Below are positions 34,983 through 47,234 of a stretch of DNA of 64,000 bases, one piece after another (position 1 is the stretch's first letter; the number at the start of each line of letters is the position of its first letter). Origin of the DNA: Aspidapion aeneum. Taxonomy: Eukaryota; Arthropoda; Insecta; Coleoptera; Brentidae. Both the position numbers and the translations under genes were made by a program. The stretch covers positions 83,656,821 to 83,720,820 of the forward strand of contig OY755040.1 in assembly GCA_963576565.1 (NCBI GenBank). Direction: 5' to 3'. The notes under the pieces were generated by a model that saw only the letters and a list, made by a program, of their open reading frames with translations, did no database searches and was not told where the DNA came from.

Positions 34983-35171
34983 CAGTGGCGTATATATGGG
35001 GGGGGGCTGGGAGAGCCCGCCCCCCCCCCCCGAAGCTAAGATTTTTTTGGATATTTTCCACATATTTCATGAATACAAACATAAAATAGCATAAAATACA
35101 GCCTCATGAGGTCTCGGCCCCCCCAAAACTGTCTCGGGCCCACCCCGAAACTTTTTCTATATACGCCACTG
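34983..35171. mobile_element. hAT-like MITE with exact 8-bp TSD (189 bp)
   Basis: CAGTGGCGTATATATG ... CTATATACGCCACTG, flanked by ACTTCACC at 34975-34982 and 35172-35179. Long G and C runs lie near the ends. Confidence 0.92.
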
Positions 35172-35179
35172 ACTTCACC

Positions 35180-35900
35180 TGTATGTATGTATGTGGGTAT
35201 GTATGTATGTAATCAAATCTTAAAACTCATTGTTGAAGAACTTCCAAACATCCGATTGACTACAAATTTCGCATAGCGTCTTAGTTTCGATGACAATACA
35301 ATAATGTGGTTTCATCGGGTACCTAACGTGGGGGGTGGAAAGGGGGTAAAACTTTAGTTTGTCCGATTTCCACCAAAATTGGTATCTGTTGGTTTTTGAG
35401 GATGAAAATTATGAATTTTTGATCAGATTACAAAAATTCAATATGGCGGATTCAAAATGGACGATTTAATTTTAAGTTTTTCTAATTACTTTCAACTGAC
35501 TTCCACGTCTCCGATTGACTTTAAATTTCGTATACCGTTATAGTTCCGATGACAATCCAATAATGTGGTATCACTGACTGCCTACCTCACCCCTAACCTG
35601 GAGGGCGGAGAGGGGGTAAAATTTTAGTTTGTTGGATTTCCACCAAAATTGGTATCTTTTTTTTTGATCAGGCTACAAAAATTCAATATGGCGGATTCAA
35701 AATGGACGATTTAATGTCAAGTTTTTCTGATTACTTTCAACTGACTTCCACGTATCCGATTAACTTTAAATTTCGCATAACGTTATAGTTCCGATGACAA
35801 TCCAATAATGTGGTATTACTGACTGCCTACTTTCCCCCTAACGTGGAGGGCGGAGAGGAGGTAAAATTTTAGTTTGTATTTTGTTTAGTATCAAATCGTT
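35180..35900. repeat. GTAT microsatellite followed by about 250-bp tandem units
   Basis: (GTAT)n at about 35180-35212. Then nearly three units with CCGATTGACT..., GATGACAATCCAATAATGTGG, GGATTTCCACCAAAATTGG and AATATGGCGGATTCAAAATGG, starting near 35240, 35500 and 35745. Confidence 0.8.
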
Positions 35901-36045
35901 GGGCGGCCTTCTCATCGAAGACTTAGATATTTCAAAATTGACAGGAATACTCCCTGCAATATCGATGCGCGATTTAAAAAATAAATTTTGAAAAAAAAAC
36001 TTTATGAAAACAAGCTTTTATAAAATGGACTAAAAAGCATTAAGG

Positions 36046-36300
36046 CGCCCAAGAGCGGACATTCGACAAACACCTGCGGGGCATACGTGTGGGACGAGGT
36101 AAAAAAAAAAGTGTCGAGGAGGCGGCGTTTACCGCCCCTCAACCTCCCTAAAAGTGCCACCAACACCTTATGTTCTCAGGTCCGGGCTGTGATAAACTTA
36201 CACCCGGGCTAGCGCAAAAGGACATCGTTTAACCCTCCCGTACGTGTCCCCCGTATTGTCTAGCGTGCAGCCACGTCTCGCGGCGCTTTCTTTGACGATG
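36046..36300. other. GC-richer block of unknown nature
   Basis: About 250 bases with much higher GC than the surroundings (CCTGCGGGGCATACGTGTGG, GGCGGCGTTTACCGCCCC). No open frame or RNA motif recognised. Confidence 0.35.
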
Positions 36301-37189
36301 CTTACCTACATTTACCTGGCAATATTATATTTTATATTATATTTTCGGGCATCAGAGAAGCGGTCCACTCGGATCTGTTTAGTTCGATACCAGTAGTTAG
36401 TACAATGAATAGAGGAGTTTTACCCTACAAAAGGTCCGGTAGTTCTGAATTTTGGATATGTTATTAAGGTCGAAAGAGTAGTTAAAAATCTGGGTTTTTG
36501 TCACCCCCACTCCTGTGCTTCCTCCGCCATCTTAAGAAAACCATAAAAAATTGGCACTTTTTGTAGTTTTTTACCTGTAACTTCGTTCCAGTACACTAAA
36601 TCGTAAAAAGAGTTATATGAAATTTTTTAGAGGATATAATTATCTACAATTGGGTGGTACCATGGTTGTTCTGCGAGCAGTAGTAACGGAGCTAGATAAT
36701 TTCTAAAAATGACTAAAATCACGTGCTTGGGCAAATTTTCAGATTTTTTCTACTTTAGACGGCGTAAGCTCCGAAATACTTTGTTCTAGGGTAAAAGTTG
36801 TAAGAACATATCTTGTAGAGAATTTTATCAGCTACAAAAGCCATTCTTTAAATATATTTTTAAATATTGTAATGGAGTGGGAGTAACTTTTAAATTTAGT
36901 GCTTTAAACGGCACGTTTTTTATTTTTTTTTTTTGTAAATTTAGTGACGTACAAAAAGGTAAGAGAGCTTAGGGGTCAAACACCTCCTTAAACTAACCAC
37001 CTCCTCAAAAACCCCCCCAGACTCCCCAAAATCTAACATATTTAAGTTTTCGCAAATTTTCTCAAAAAATACGCTTATACTTTATTGTAGACAATGAAAT
37101 TTGCTTTTGAAAACGGTACAACTCGATGGGGGTCAACTATTTATAAACTCTTCAGCGGCGTCCGTTAATTGAAGTAATTTAAAAAAGTC

Positions 37190-38460
37190 AAAAAATATCC
37201 ATGTTTTTTCCATGATTTATTCGATTTTTTTTAAACCAAGGTTTATAAAACAATATGTGTTATACATTATTGTAGCAAATAAAATTTCCTTTAAAATGCT
37301 GTACAAGAAAGTCGGATTGGTTTCATGGTTATAAATTCAGACGCGCCCGTAAATTTAACCAATTTGAAAAAATCACAAATTAAAATATTTTTGTTATAAG
37401 TTTTATCTAATTTTTTCAAAAACTAAGCCTAATTTAGAAAAATGCTATGATGCACTTTATTGAGAGTAAAATTATCTTTTCCACGGTGACTTACAACGAA
37501 CCCGCCAGCGACGTCTGTAAATAGGGGCCATTTAATAAATTTTTTAAAAAATTATGTTTTGCACAGGTTTTATTTGATTTTCTGAAAATCATGCCCTTTA
37601 TCAAAAAAATTGTTTTTACTTCGTTGTAGATAATAAATTGTCCTTTTAAACGTTGTGTAACATGGTAAAAAATATTTCATATTTACCGCTCCAGTGGTGT
37701 GCTTAATTTAAAACAATTTTTTTTAAATCACCAAAAAAATTAATTTTGTTACATATTTTAATCAATTTTCTTAAAAACCAAGACCTTCTTCAAAAAATGT
37801 GTGTTATACTTTATTGTAGATAATAAAATTTCCTTTTAAATGGTGTATAACAAAGTCGGATTGGTTTCATGGTAATAACTTCACAGGCGCCCGTAAATTA
37901 AACCAATTTTAAAAAATGTGTGATTTAAAAAAAATTGTTTTAAATTAAGCACACCACTGGAGCGGTAAATATGAAATATTTTTTACCATGTTACACAACG
38001 TTTAAAAGGAAATTTTATTATCTACAATGAAGTAATCAACAATTTTTTTGATAAACGGTATGGTTTTCAGAAACTCAAATAAAACCTGTGCAAAACATAA
38101 TTTTTAAAAAAATTAATTAAATGGCTCCCATTTACGGACGTCGCTGGCGGGTTCGTTGTAAGTCAAACCCCATCGAGTTATATACCGTTGAAAAGAGAAT
38201 TTTACTGTCAATAAAGTGCATTATAGAATTTTTTAAAATTGGGCTTATTTTTTAAAAAAATAGATCAAACTTGTAACAAAAATATTTTAATTTGTGATTT
38301 TTTAAAATTGGTTAAATTTACGGGCGCCTCTGAATTTATAACCATGAAACCAATCCGACTTTCTTGTACAGCATTTTAAAGCAAATTTTATTTGCTACAA
38401 TAATGTATAACACATTTTGTTCTATAAACCTTGGTTTAAAAAAAATCGAATAAATCATGG
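37190..38460. repeat. 1.27-kb palindrome built from diverged tandem units
   Basis: The left arm (about 37200-37736) and right arm (about 37918-38460) are reverse complements: CCATGATTTATTCG, TCGGATTGGTTTCATGG, CCCGCCAGCGACGTC and CCGCTCCAGTGGTGTGCTTA all recur inverted. Arms consist of roughly 160-base units, each with a G/C-rich word, an AAAACCAAG word and TTTATTGTAGATAATAAA. The centre is one more such unit. The palindrome stops at 38460, where the hammerhead element begins. Confidence 0.85.
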
Positions 38461-38490
38461 AATGTGACACCGTTCATAAATTCAGTACAC

Positions 38491-38566
38491 ATCGACCAGC
38501 AGTGTTCTGAGGAGTCCCATAAGGACGAAACAGTTAACTGTATATATGAACACTTATTAGGTGTCC
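38491..38566 (+). ncRNA. Type I hammerhead ribozyme, copy 1, cleavage site disrupted
   Basis: Identical to copy 2 through CTGAGGA, the stem II hairpin GTCC-CATAA-GGAC, GAAAC and the stem III hairpin ACAG-TTAA-CTGT. The single C at the cleavage position of copy 2 is replaced by ATATATG, so self-cleavage should be lost. Stem I strands AGTGTT and AACACT remain. Confidence 0.85.
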
Positions 38567-39017
38567 ATTAGATCTTGGACCCCCGTGAGGTTAAGCTTTC
38601 GAGCTACCCACGGAAAAATACTAGAGAAACAAAAAACCCTTAATTTTCTTTTTACCCGATTAGCCACGAAAACTTGTTTGAATTTTAATTTACGGGTACT
38701 AAATTTGACATTTTTTAATATTTGGCTCTAAACTCCGTTGACTGACGCGCTGCCGACGTCTTGATAGCGGAACAAACGCAATTTAGCGTTGACCTGATCT
38801 AGAAAGGCAATGTGTGTCGTAGGTCACGGTATGGATTCTTTCTTTCAATCGATACTTTCATCGATCGATGATATAGCAGTTTTACTCGCCTGCTGCTGTT
38901 TTAGTTTCTCTCGTATTTCGGTAGATGGCACTTCATGTTCCGTACATGGCTTTGGTTTCTCACTAACAATGTAAGGTGGGAGATAAAGCCGTGTACTGAA
39001 TTTATGAACGGTGTCAC

Positions 39018-39086
39018 ATCGACCAGCAGTGTTCTGAGGAGTCCCATAAGGACGAAACAGTTAACTGTCAACACTTATTAGGTGTC
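39018..39086 (+). ncRNA. Type I hammerhead ribozyme, copy 2, complete core
   Basis: Reading 5' to 3': stem I strand AGTGTT, core CTGAGGA (matches CUGANGA), stem II GTCC loop CATAA GGAC, core GAA, stem III ACAG loop TTAA CTGT, then C at 39069 as the residue before the cut, then stem I strand AACACT. Stem I continues across an internal loop (AGC / TATTA) with ACC pairing GGT. Stems II and III are closed by loops and stem I is open, which defines type I. All invariant core positions I can check are present. Predicted self-cleavage is 3' of C39069. Confidence 0.9.
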
Positions 39087-39205
39087 CATTAGATCTTGGA
39101 CCCCCGTGAGGTTAAGCTTTCGAGCTACCCACGGAAAAATACTAGAGAAACAAAAAACCCTTAATTTTCTTTTTACCCGATTAGCCACGAAAACTTGTTT
39201 GAAAA

Positions 39206-40440
39206 CTAATTTTAGCTTTTAAGGAGGGTGAGTTCGGTTCGGTTCAGGGGAGAGGGCAGTAGAAGACTCAGATTTTTTTAGATTTAATAATAATTAAAGG
39301 TAATATATTTAAAATCTTCTGATTTTTGTTTTGATACGTTTAGATCTGTAAATTTTTACCCTCCGAATACCTGCATCGGGCGAGAAAAGGGAAAGTAAGT
39401 CGACAGAAAAAATTCCGAGATAACACTCAACATGAGGGGAAGAGGGGGTGTTTTTTGACAGAATATATAACTACTTATGTCTGTAAAACTTAATGACCCG
39501 AACCGCACCTCAGCGAATAAAAACTTATTTTTGACCCTCATTTTAGGGACTAGAAACGCATTTTTGTCTCTTATTTCAGATAATAAAAATTTTAGTCCAC
39601 GAAAGTCAAGAAATTAGTACAGGTTTATATCAAGGGATAAACGTGCTACTTTTTTCCCGGAGGCGAAAAGTTTGTAGTTTGACAAGCTAGAGGGGACAAT
39701 TCGCCGCGTGATTAAAAATAAAAAGAACAATTTTATCACAGGGTTTATGCGATTTTTCGCACTTTTTGACTTTTTTCCGAGTTTTCTCTATTTTTTAGGA
39801 GGTTCTCGGTTTTCACGTTCTTATTAGAAATTTAATTTTTTTATTTCTTTATATGTTACTTTTAATCCCTATTATTACTTTTCATGCCTGAAGTGCGAAA
39901 AATAAAATTTAGGCCACTATAGTTGTCTGTTTTTGTTTGCAAACAATTTTAATAAAACGGGGCCATATAAGCGCAAAAAATAATATAGTATATATCTCTT
40001 TTAGTCCTTTGGCAAATTGTAGCTCTCACTAAGCTCCTACTACGCATTTTTTGCCTTGAGATAGAAAGTGTCACGTTAGTACCTAGGTATATAATGTTCT
40101 ATTTCGCAATTTAGGCTTAAAAAATAGCGTAATAAACCGCGGGATAAAAGTGTCTTTTTGTACCTAGTTGAATTTAGGTTCTTGCTACGCTCGCTTTTTA
40201 TCCCTGGGTAGGTAAGTGCTATAAACAAGTGATAAAATAAAAAGAGCACTTTTTAACTCCAACGTAAACATTTTTTTAAAAATAATTTTATTGTAGGCTG
40301 ATTCTTTACTAATTTTCGCAGACCGCAATAAAAGTTACTCAAATACGGAAAGCGTTATACAAAATGAAACAGAAGAAAGCCAAGTAAGTAAGCCAAAATG
40401 TGCGTAATAAAATGTTTTGAATTTAGGTCAAGAGTGGTCA
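39206..40440. other. Non-coding stretch
   Basis: No gene seen. GACAATTCGCCGCG word at about 39697. Confidence 0.4.
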
Positions 40441-40975
40441 CCTTAGGTTAGAAATGCTTTGACATCTGGTAGAAAAACATTTAGTAGAATACATTTGGTA
40501 GAAAATATATTTGGTAAAAAAATGTTTGATAGAAAATGCATTTGGTAAAATAACACTTGATAGAAAATAAGTTTGGTAGAAATAACATTTGTTAGAAAAA
40601 CATAAAAAATATTTAATGGAAAATAGATTTGGTAGAAAAACCTTTGATAGAAAGAGACTTGGTAAAAAAACATTTAAAAAGTACATATTAGGTCAGGATA
40701 GGTTTGGTTAGATTATGAAATATTTTCATACCCAATGTTCTAACATTTGCTGTTCTGCCAATTGTACTTTCTATCAAATGTTATTCTAGAAAATGTGTTT
40801 TATGTGATAGGTTTTTTTGCCAATTGTACTTTCTACCAAATGTACTTTACCAAAAATATTTTTTACCATTTAAATGTGTTTTCTATGAAATGTTTGTATA
40901 CCAAATGTTTTTCTAGCTAATTTTTTTTCTTTAAAATATTTTTCTACCAAATGTATTTAAAATAGAAAATCGTTA
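40441..40975. repeat. Inverted minisatellites, unit of about 20 bp
   Basis: Left half (40460-40680): diverged tandem copies of ACATTTGGTAGAAAA. Right half (40745-40970): the same unit in inverted order (TTTTCTACCAAATGT). The spacer is about 60 bases. Long open stretches here are produced by the repeat and are not genes. Confidence 0.85.
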
Positions 40976-41379
40976 TACAGGACTCCATAGGACTTCCACA
41001 GGATTGCCACAGGACTATACAGGACCCCGAGGGTACTGGCGCCTAAGGGGTGCCCTAAGCATGATTAAGTAGGGAGGCCGGCAAAGGCAAATCAACTCTC
41101 TAAGAAAAACGAGAGTTAAGACGTTTTTGTTTTGTTGGTCGCGAATTTTTTTATGGGCGCCTGTCAGTCAGGACTATACAGGACACTACAAGCCCAAAAA
41201 TTTATTAAAGTCCCGTAGGAAGGTGTACAAATTTGATTCAGCTGATCACCCCTCGGTTTTTATAAAAAAACAAATTATATTAATAACACGCCGTAGATAG
41301 ATTGACAATTCACATACAACATATTTGAACTTATATTTACACAGTAACAAAAATATTAAAAGATGGCTAAATAAAGTGA

Positions 41380-42950
41380 AAATACGACAGTGTCAAAAAG
41401 TGCCATTTTCCGTACCAAACTCATCCAAAAAAATTGCCGCAAGTCAGTATTTTCCGCACGCGAGTGTAAAAAACAATTTGTAATTTTGAATTTAGTGAAA
41501 CCCCTATCAAAGAAAGAGAGGATACGAACATTTTATAAATTGTAAGCGTTTTAAACGTCCCAGATGCCATTTAAATTTAACAATTTTTTTATTAATTAGA
41601 AGAATATCCCCAGTAAGACGGAAATTCTTCCCCGTTTAAAACAAAGATCTATTTCCTATTAAAAAAATTATTATAAAATTGTCGCTTTGTGACTATATTT
41701 AAGCATAATTTTATCTAATTTTTGACATTTTGTTTAAACTTAAAAATAATTCTGGTCCTAGACAAAAGATTACTTTCAATAATTAAGGAAAGTTTTTGTA
41801 AAAATCTGTAGCCGTCTTGGAGAAAACCGTGTATTTCTAAACAACCACAAATTACATTTACACTAGAAGAAGAAAAATCTGTGCTATTATATTGATCTAA
41901 AAAAATGTCAAAAGGGTGGATGGAATTATGTATATTCAATTAATGCTAAATAAGCAGTGATTTTTAGACAGGTAATTAAAGTATTTTTATAGGTTTTTTG
42001 TGGCACCCCTGTACATATTCAGGAAATAGCGTCCAGTAAACAATGTTGGTCTCACTGTTTAAAATTATACATAGAAACCTCAAACACGGGTTAAGCCTTA
42101 TAGAAACAGCCCTTTTTCGAACATTTTGTTCGATTTCTGGCTCATTCTCTAGGAGTTAACAATGTTAAGGTGAAAATGTCTAATGAACGTCCTCCTGTAT
42201 AAAATATATAAATTTAAAAAAAAACACCGGTACTTATACACGTGCAAATGCTTATATTTTCTTCCAATCACTTACACACAATTTGTTTGTTTATAGTCCG
42301 CCCTATTTTTTAGTGTGTAAAGTGAAGACGAAAACGTGCCACTTTCCATACCAAACAACTCAATTCAAAAACAGTGCGGAAAGTACATGAGAATGTCAAA
42401 TATAATTTATCATTTTGATTTGGTAAAACCTCTATCAAGGGGTGAAAGGGACTAAACATTTTAAATGCTGCCTCGGGCGCCAAAAATGCTAGCTGCGGCT
42501 CTGATGGTCCGGTTTCGTAAAAAACCGAAAAGACAAGGATATTGCTATTGTTTTAAAAATAATTCTTAGCGACCAGCAGAGGGTCCCACTTTATTGATGA
42601 CAAAAGCGTCAATTGTTGGTCTTGTAAGGGTTTAACAATACACGTTTTCCTACCAGATGACCTGCAATTTTTTGTATTTTTATTTTTTATTTATTTAGAG
42701 GGATGTCCCTTGTAGGCCCGAAATTCTTACCCGATTGAATCAATTTCCTATTAAAAAAATGATATAAAAATGATCGATTTTTGACTGAAAATAAGCATAA
42801 TTTCATGCTATTTTGGAGAATTTTTTTAACTAAAAATCAGTTTTAGGCCTGTACCAAAGATCACTTTAAACGATAAAAAAAAGTTTTTGTTAAAACCTTT
42901 AGCCGTCTTCAAGAAAAGCGTGTATTTCCAAACCCTTACATTAGCACGAA
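41380..42950. repeat. Diverged tandem duplication of about 0.9-1.1 kb
   Basis: 41380-41560 matches 42290-42470 (GTGCCA...TTTCC.TACCAAAC, ACCCCTATCAA), and 41580-41860 matches 42660-42935 (TTTCCTATTAAAAAAAT, TAGCCGTCTT..AGAAAA.CGTGTATTTC). No coding frame. Confidence 0.7.
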
Positions 42951-42971
42951 AATATCGGCGCGACTCGGCCC

Positions 42972-43364
42972 CTTAAATAATTTTTTCAGTGTTCTGATAT
43001 CATAATAATAAAAGCGATGGGCGTATTTAATATTAGGTAAATGCCTTTCCATGTGCATTTGGTGGATCGTCCACAACCGATGATGGGCCGACTCTTCTTT
43101 ATCAATGTGAAAAAATAAATCGACACACTGCCGGTCACGGATGATCTGCCTAATATGAAGCAGGCGTAATAATGTCCATCTATATCAGAAAATTGTAAGG
43201 TTAGCTTGAGTAGGGTTGGGTTGGGTTAAATTATCTACCCTTACATTTCTCTGCTATAATATAATGAATTGGGATTTTCACTAAACTTCGAGTTAACAAG
43301 GCTAAAAGAATACGCCCATCGCTTTTATTATTATGATATTAGAACACTCAAAAAATTATTTTAT
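42972..43364. mobile_element. MITE with about 53-bp TIR
   Basis: Arms 42972-43027 and 43308-43364 are inverted with few mismatches; both hold ATAATAAAAGCGATGGGCGT or its complement. The interior (393 bp total) has no gene. TSD not clear. Confidence 0.85.
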
Positions 43365-46300
43365 GCTTTTTAGTCCATTTTATAAAAACTTGTTTTCAAA
43401 ATGTTTTTTTTTCTAAATTTATTTCAGACTTCATAAAACTCCATATTTATAGAAAAAAACCTTCATATTTTTCATATTTTCCTCAATGAAGAAACTTCAG
43501 TCATAGAATAAGTGTGGAAATTTTCAATATTTTTCCTAGTCTTGAATTTTGAGTTCCTTTTAGTTTGTTATTAGTTTGTTGCCTTTGAGAAAGTCTGAAT
43601 AAAGTAGGGCTTTTTTGCCTTTTGTTTTATTATTGTTATGGTTGTTGAATTTTTTATGTTAATTAGTTGTTTTGGACATCCGTGGTTAGTTCTAAAAAAG
43701 TCTAATTGTAATGTTGAGTTTTTTTAAATGTTTGAGCTCGGAATAGGTGTTTAAAGTATACCAAGTATATCATCAAGTATTTAAGTGTTCTGTGTTACTA
43801 GATGTAGAGGGTGTTTTGATATATTTCCAAAAAGGTCTACTGCCTACTGGTACCTATTTTCAAAAAATGTAGAGTATGTCCCAAATTGCTAGAAATTGTA
43901 GATGCTAATATTTTAACAGTGGCTTTACCAAATGGCAGTTTATCATGCCTATATTTTTGAGTTTAGAAAGAAAATATCTATTTTTTTTTAAGTTAAATCA
44001 TAAACATATTAGTTTGTAGGATATTCCGTAAGAGATTTACAATGTTTGTGGTTTTTTATAACTTTTTTTGATACGATAAAGCCGACAACTTTTGCATTTA
44101 TAATTTTTTTATATTTCTTTGAATAATTCGAGTAAACCTTGGTTTAAAAATACAGAAACACCTTATACCTTGTCATAAAATATGCTTTAAAAATGTGCCT
44201 TGTTTTTGTTTGGCCATACCCCATCCAGGCCTAATTCAACTTGAAAATGTTTCTTATAACTTTTCTTAATAAATAAAATTAAGAAATATATATTTTTGCT
44301 TAATAAATGAGTTTTCCTAAAAAAAAGTTGGGTTTGACATAACAAGCCATTTGGTAGAGGACCCAAAAAGAAACTAAATTTTTTATTCGTAAATTCTTCA
44401 TATTTTGTTTTCTTAATTTCATATTTTTCATAATTTTATTAAAAAAGTTCATATTTTTCATATTATTTTGCAGTTTGTCTGTTGAGAGCCCTGGAAGTTC
44501 ACTGGGTAAAACATGAAAGCACTTAAATTAGGGCACATCCTTAAATTATTTAACTAAAAAATTCAGTATTTTCGACGTCTTTCCCCTCCCCCCTGATAAG
44601 GTATTTTTGTAAAAACTACATTAAAAAAACATTTAGTGTAACTCAAAGTTAAACCTCCCTCCCTGTGGCATTACATAATTTAAGAATGGTTCCTTACATT
44701 GTTGAGTAAATTAGGCATAAGGCGTAGATACTTACATACTGAGGCTATCAATATAATCTAGAAAATAATAAAAAAGACATAATTATACTACAGAGACAAT
44801 ACATATTATGCTCAAATTTTGGCTGGTGAAAAGCTTAGACTAAATTATTATTTTGATGGCTTCAGTGAAAAGGTTCTTATTAATTGTTTGGATGTATTCC
44901 AGAGAAGAAAGCTTTTCTTCAATCGCTGTGGTAGTTTATGTATTCCCATATTATGTTTCACAAATACTAATTATTATTTTGATGGCCTCAATGTAAAAGG
45001 TCTTACTTGGAATATTTTCATCCCTTTTATTATATACACATTCAAAACTAGGAAACAAAATTTGTTTCTAGGTTTTTGCCTAATAATGTATCTTATAAAA
45101 TATAACTAATTTTATTCTTACTTATTTTAAATTATACTTACCGCAATGTTATAAGAACTATGTTCATTTTTCTCTTTTTGTTATGTACAAAAGTACCAAT
45201 CAAAATAGTTTTATAAAAAGCCACTATTTTATGCTTTTAGGGTTTCCGGCACAGTTTCCTGATATATGTGATATAAATAATAAAAAGAAATCTACTGAAT
45301 TTAGGGAAGATAAAAACATGTATTGACAAAACTTTGAGGAGCATTTGGATAAAAAAGGCTGGAAAACCACCAAACTCATACATACTATATTTTTATTCAC
45401 AGAGCAGATAAAAAATCTAAATTTTTAAAATTTTTGGTCCAGTAGTTTTTTGTTGTTAATTTTTTTAAATTATAAAATTACCAAATTTTGCTCTTACATA
45501 AGTATAGAAAAATAAGGATCTCTCTATATGAGTGATACCTTGTTTAAAAGGTCTTTCAAAGACCTTTTAAATGATGTATAGCATGACACATTTAAAAAAA
45601 ATATATATTTTTTAAAAATTTAAAAAATTTAAAAAAAAAATAGATTTTTTTGGAAAAATACCATTTTTAAATTTTTTCAAAAAAATATATAATTTTTTTT
45701 CAATGTTTTACTAAGACACTCACCAAATTTCAAGATGGAGAAATGATGGGTTCTATATGAAAAAATAAAACAATATTCAAACATGTAAAAAATGGTAGCT
45801 TTTTCAAGTAAAACATAAATAAATGCTATAATATAGGAAAAAATAATATTTTATAAGTAATAAGCACGCCTCTCAAAATTTCAAGTAAATTAAATATTTT
45901 TTAAATTATTTTTATTTCCAAAATTTGTAGGTCTAACCTGTAGCAGTAATGGGTTAAACTTTTCTTAAAATCATTTTTCATTCAATAATTAAAATATCTG
46001 CTTTAGGTTTAGGATAATAAAAAGAGGGGGCTGACCCGTTTGGGTGCAAAGAACTCACATTTACTTCATTTGTCTAAAATAATTTGAATAGTGAATAAAA
46101 AATGATTTTTGTAATATATAGAGTGCCAACTGGCAAGCTTCGCAACAGTGAGGGGTAGATGGCACTGAAATAAATTCGTCTAGTACGGTATTGGTAATAT
46201 TTAAAACTTTCTGTTTGGTTTTGTAAAAAAAGTAAAAATTAAAGCTTACCCAGCTTCAGGGGATTCAGCATTTTTTAAAGTCTTCATGTACTTTAGCCTA

Positions 46301-47234
46301 CACCCAGTGACGGACCCACGAATATGTCTTGGGGGGTCCCGAGGCCTCGTAGAGGGGGAGGCGAAGCCTTATGATGTCGAATTTTAAGCTATTTTTTTTG
46401 TTTTTTCATGAAATATGTGGAAAATATGTTAAAAATCTAAGGCTTGGGGGGGGGGCGGTTCAGTTGTTTGTTTTTATTTTCAAAATGTGTCATGTGACCC
46501 ATTATTTAAAAGGTCTTTTAAATACCTTTTTGACAAGGTATCACTCATAGATTGCTGTAAAGTAGTTTTACAGATATTTCTATTTTTCTTTACCTATGTA
46601 GGAGCAAAACTTGGTAATATTTTACACCAGTATTTACTAAGATGGTTTAGGGTTTAAGTTTAAGGTTTAGGTGTAACTTTTAGTTGGTCTTTTGTGAAAC
46701 GTTTTAACTGAATTTCTTTTAAACTTAATAAAAGTTAATGGAATTTTTGACTAATTATAACTACATAGGTTATATCGCAATGGAAAAACACCGGTTTAAA
46801 TAAGAATCTGCAAGGATTTCGTAAAAAAATGGAAAAAACGGAAAAGAAATGGTTTAAACCATAGGTTTAAGTTTGTAGGGAACGAGGTTTAAGTGAAAAT
46901 GCACCGATATTTAAGTGAATTACTTATATTTTCAATTTACACTTACTTCCCAAACTTGACTTTGTCGGAAAATGTGTTATAATTTCGTAATTTTTATTTT
47001 ATAACTTGCACAAACATAACGAAACTGAGAAATAAATTTTTAAATTTATGAAAATGACGTAAAAGTGACTTGACTGACACTTGCTGTACTAAGTACTGGG
47101 ATTGTCATCTACTGTCATCTTGGTGCACGTACATCTCAAATATATCTGTATTGCTAGAGCGTATTAAAACCATTAATGGAAAATGACTGCTACAAGATTT
47201 CCGCCATATTAGATTCAATTGAACACAAAATGGA

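Larger units (their letters stand above)
38464..39205 (+). mobile_element. Hammerhead-bearing dimeric element (retrozyme/Penelope-like, non-autonomous)
   Basis: Two direct copies of a unit with 527-base spacing, each beginning with a hammerhead. A block of about 190 bases after each hammerhead is nearly identical in both (GGACCCCCGTGAGGTTAAGC, CGAGCTACCCACGG, CCGATTAGCCACGAAAAC). The first unit continues to 38990; the second is cut at about 39205. The 27 bases just before the first hammerhead (38464-38490) are the exact reverse complement of the 27 bases just before the second (38991-39017). No coding frame. Tandem type I hammerheads in a non-coding unit are known from animal retrozymes and from the terminal repeats of Penelope-like elements; assignment here is by analogy. 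Confidence 0.75.
34961..43429. mobile_element. 8.4-kb nest of elements inserted in copy B
   Basis: Copy A is continuous at 13965-13985. Termini are not cleanly resolved: the left begins ACAAGCTTTTAT, the right ends ATAAAAACTTGT. A block at about 35976-36041 reappears inverted at 43366-43428, so an inner element probably spans 35976-43428. The nest contains the hAT MITE at 34983, tandem repeats, a large palindrome, the hammerhead dimer, inverted minisatellites and a MITE. Confidence 0.55.

Noticed and set aside
40438..40686. Open minus-strand stretches of about 80 codons
   Set aside because: Produced by the ACATTTGGTAGAAAA minisatellite.
42500..42535. Second hammerhead-like word CTGATGG...CCGAAAAG
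   Set aside because: Core position A9 is G, the stem would consume the G of GAAA, and no stem III or cleavage site can be drawn.
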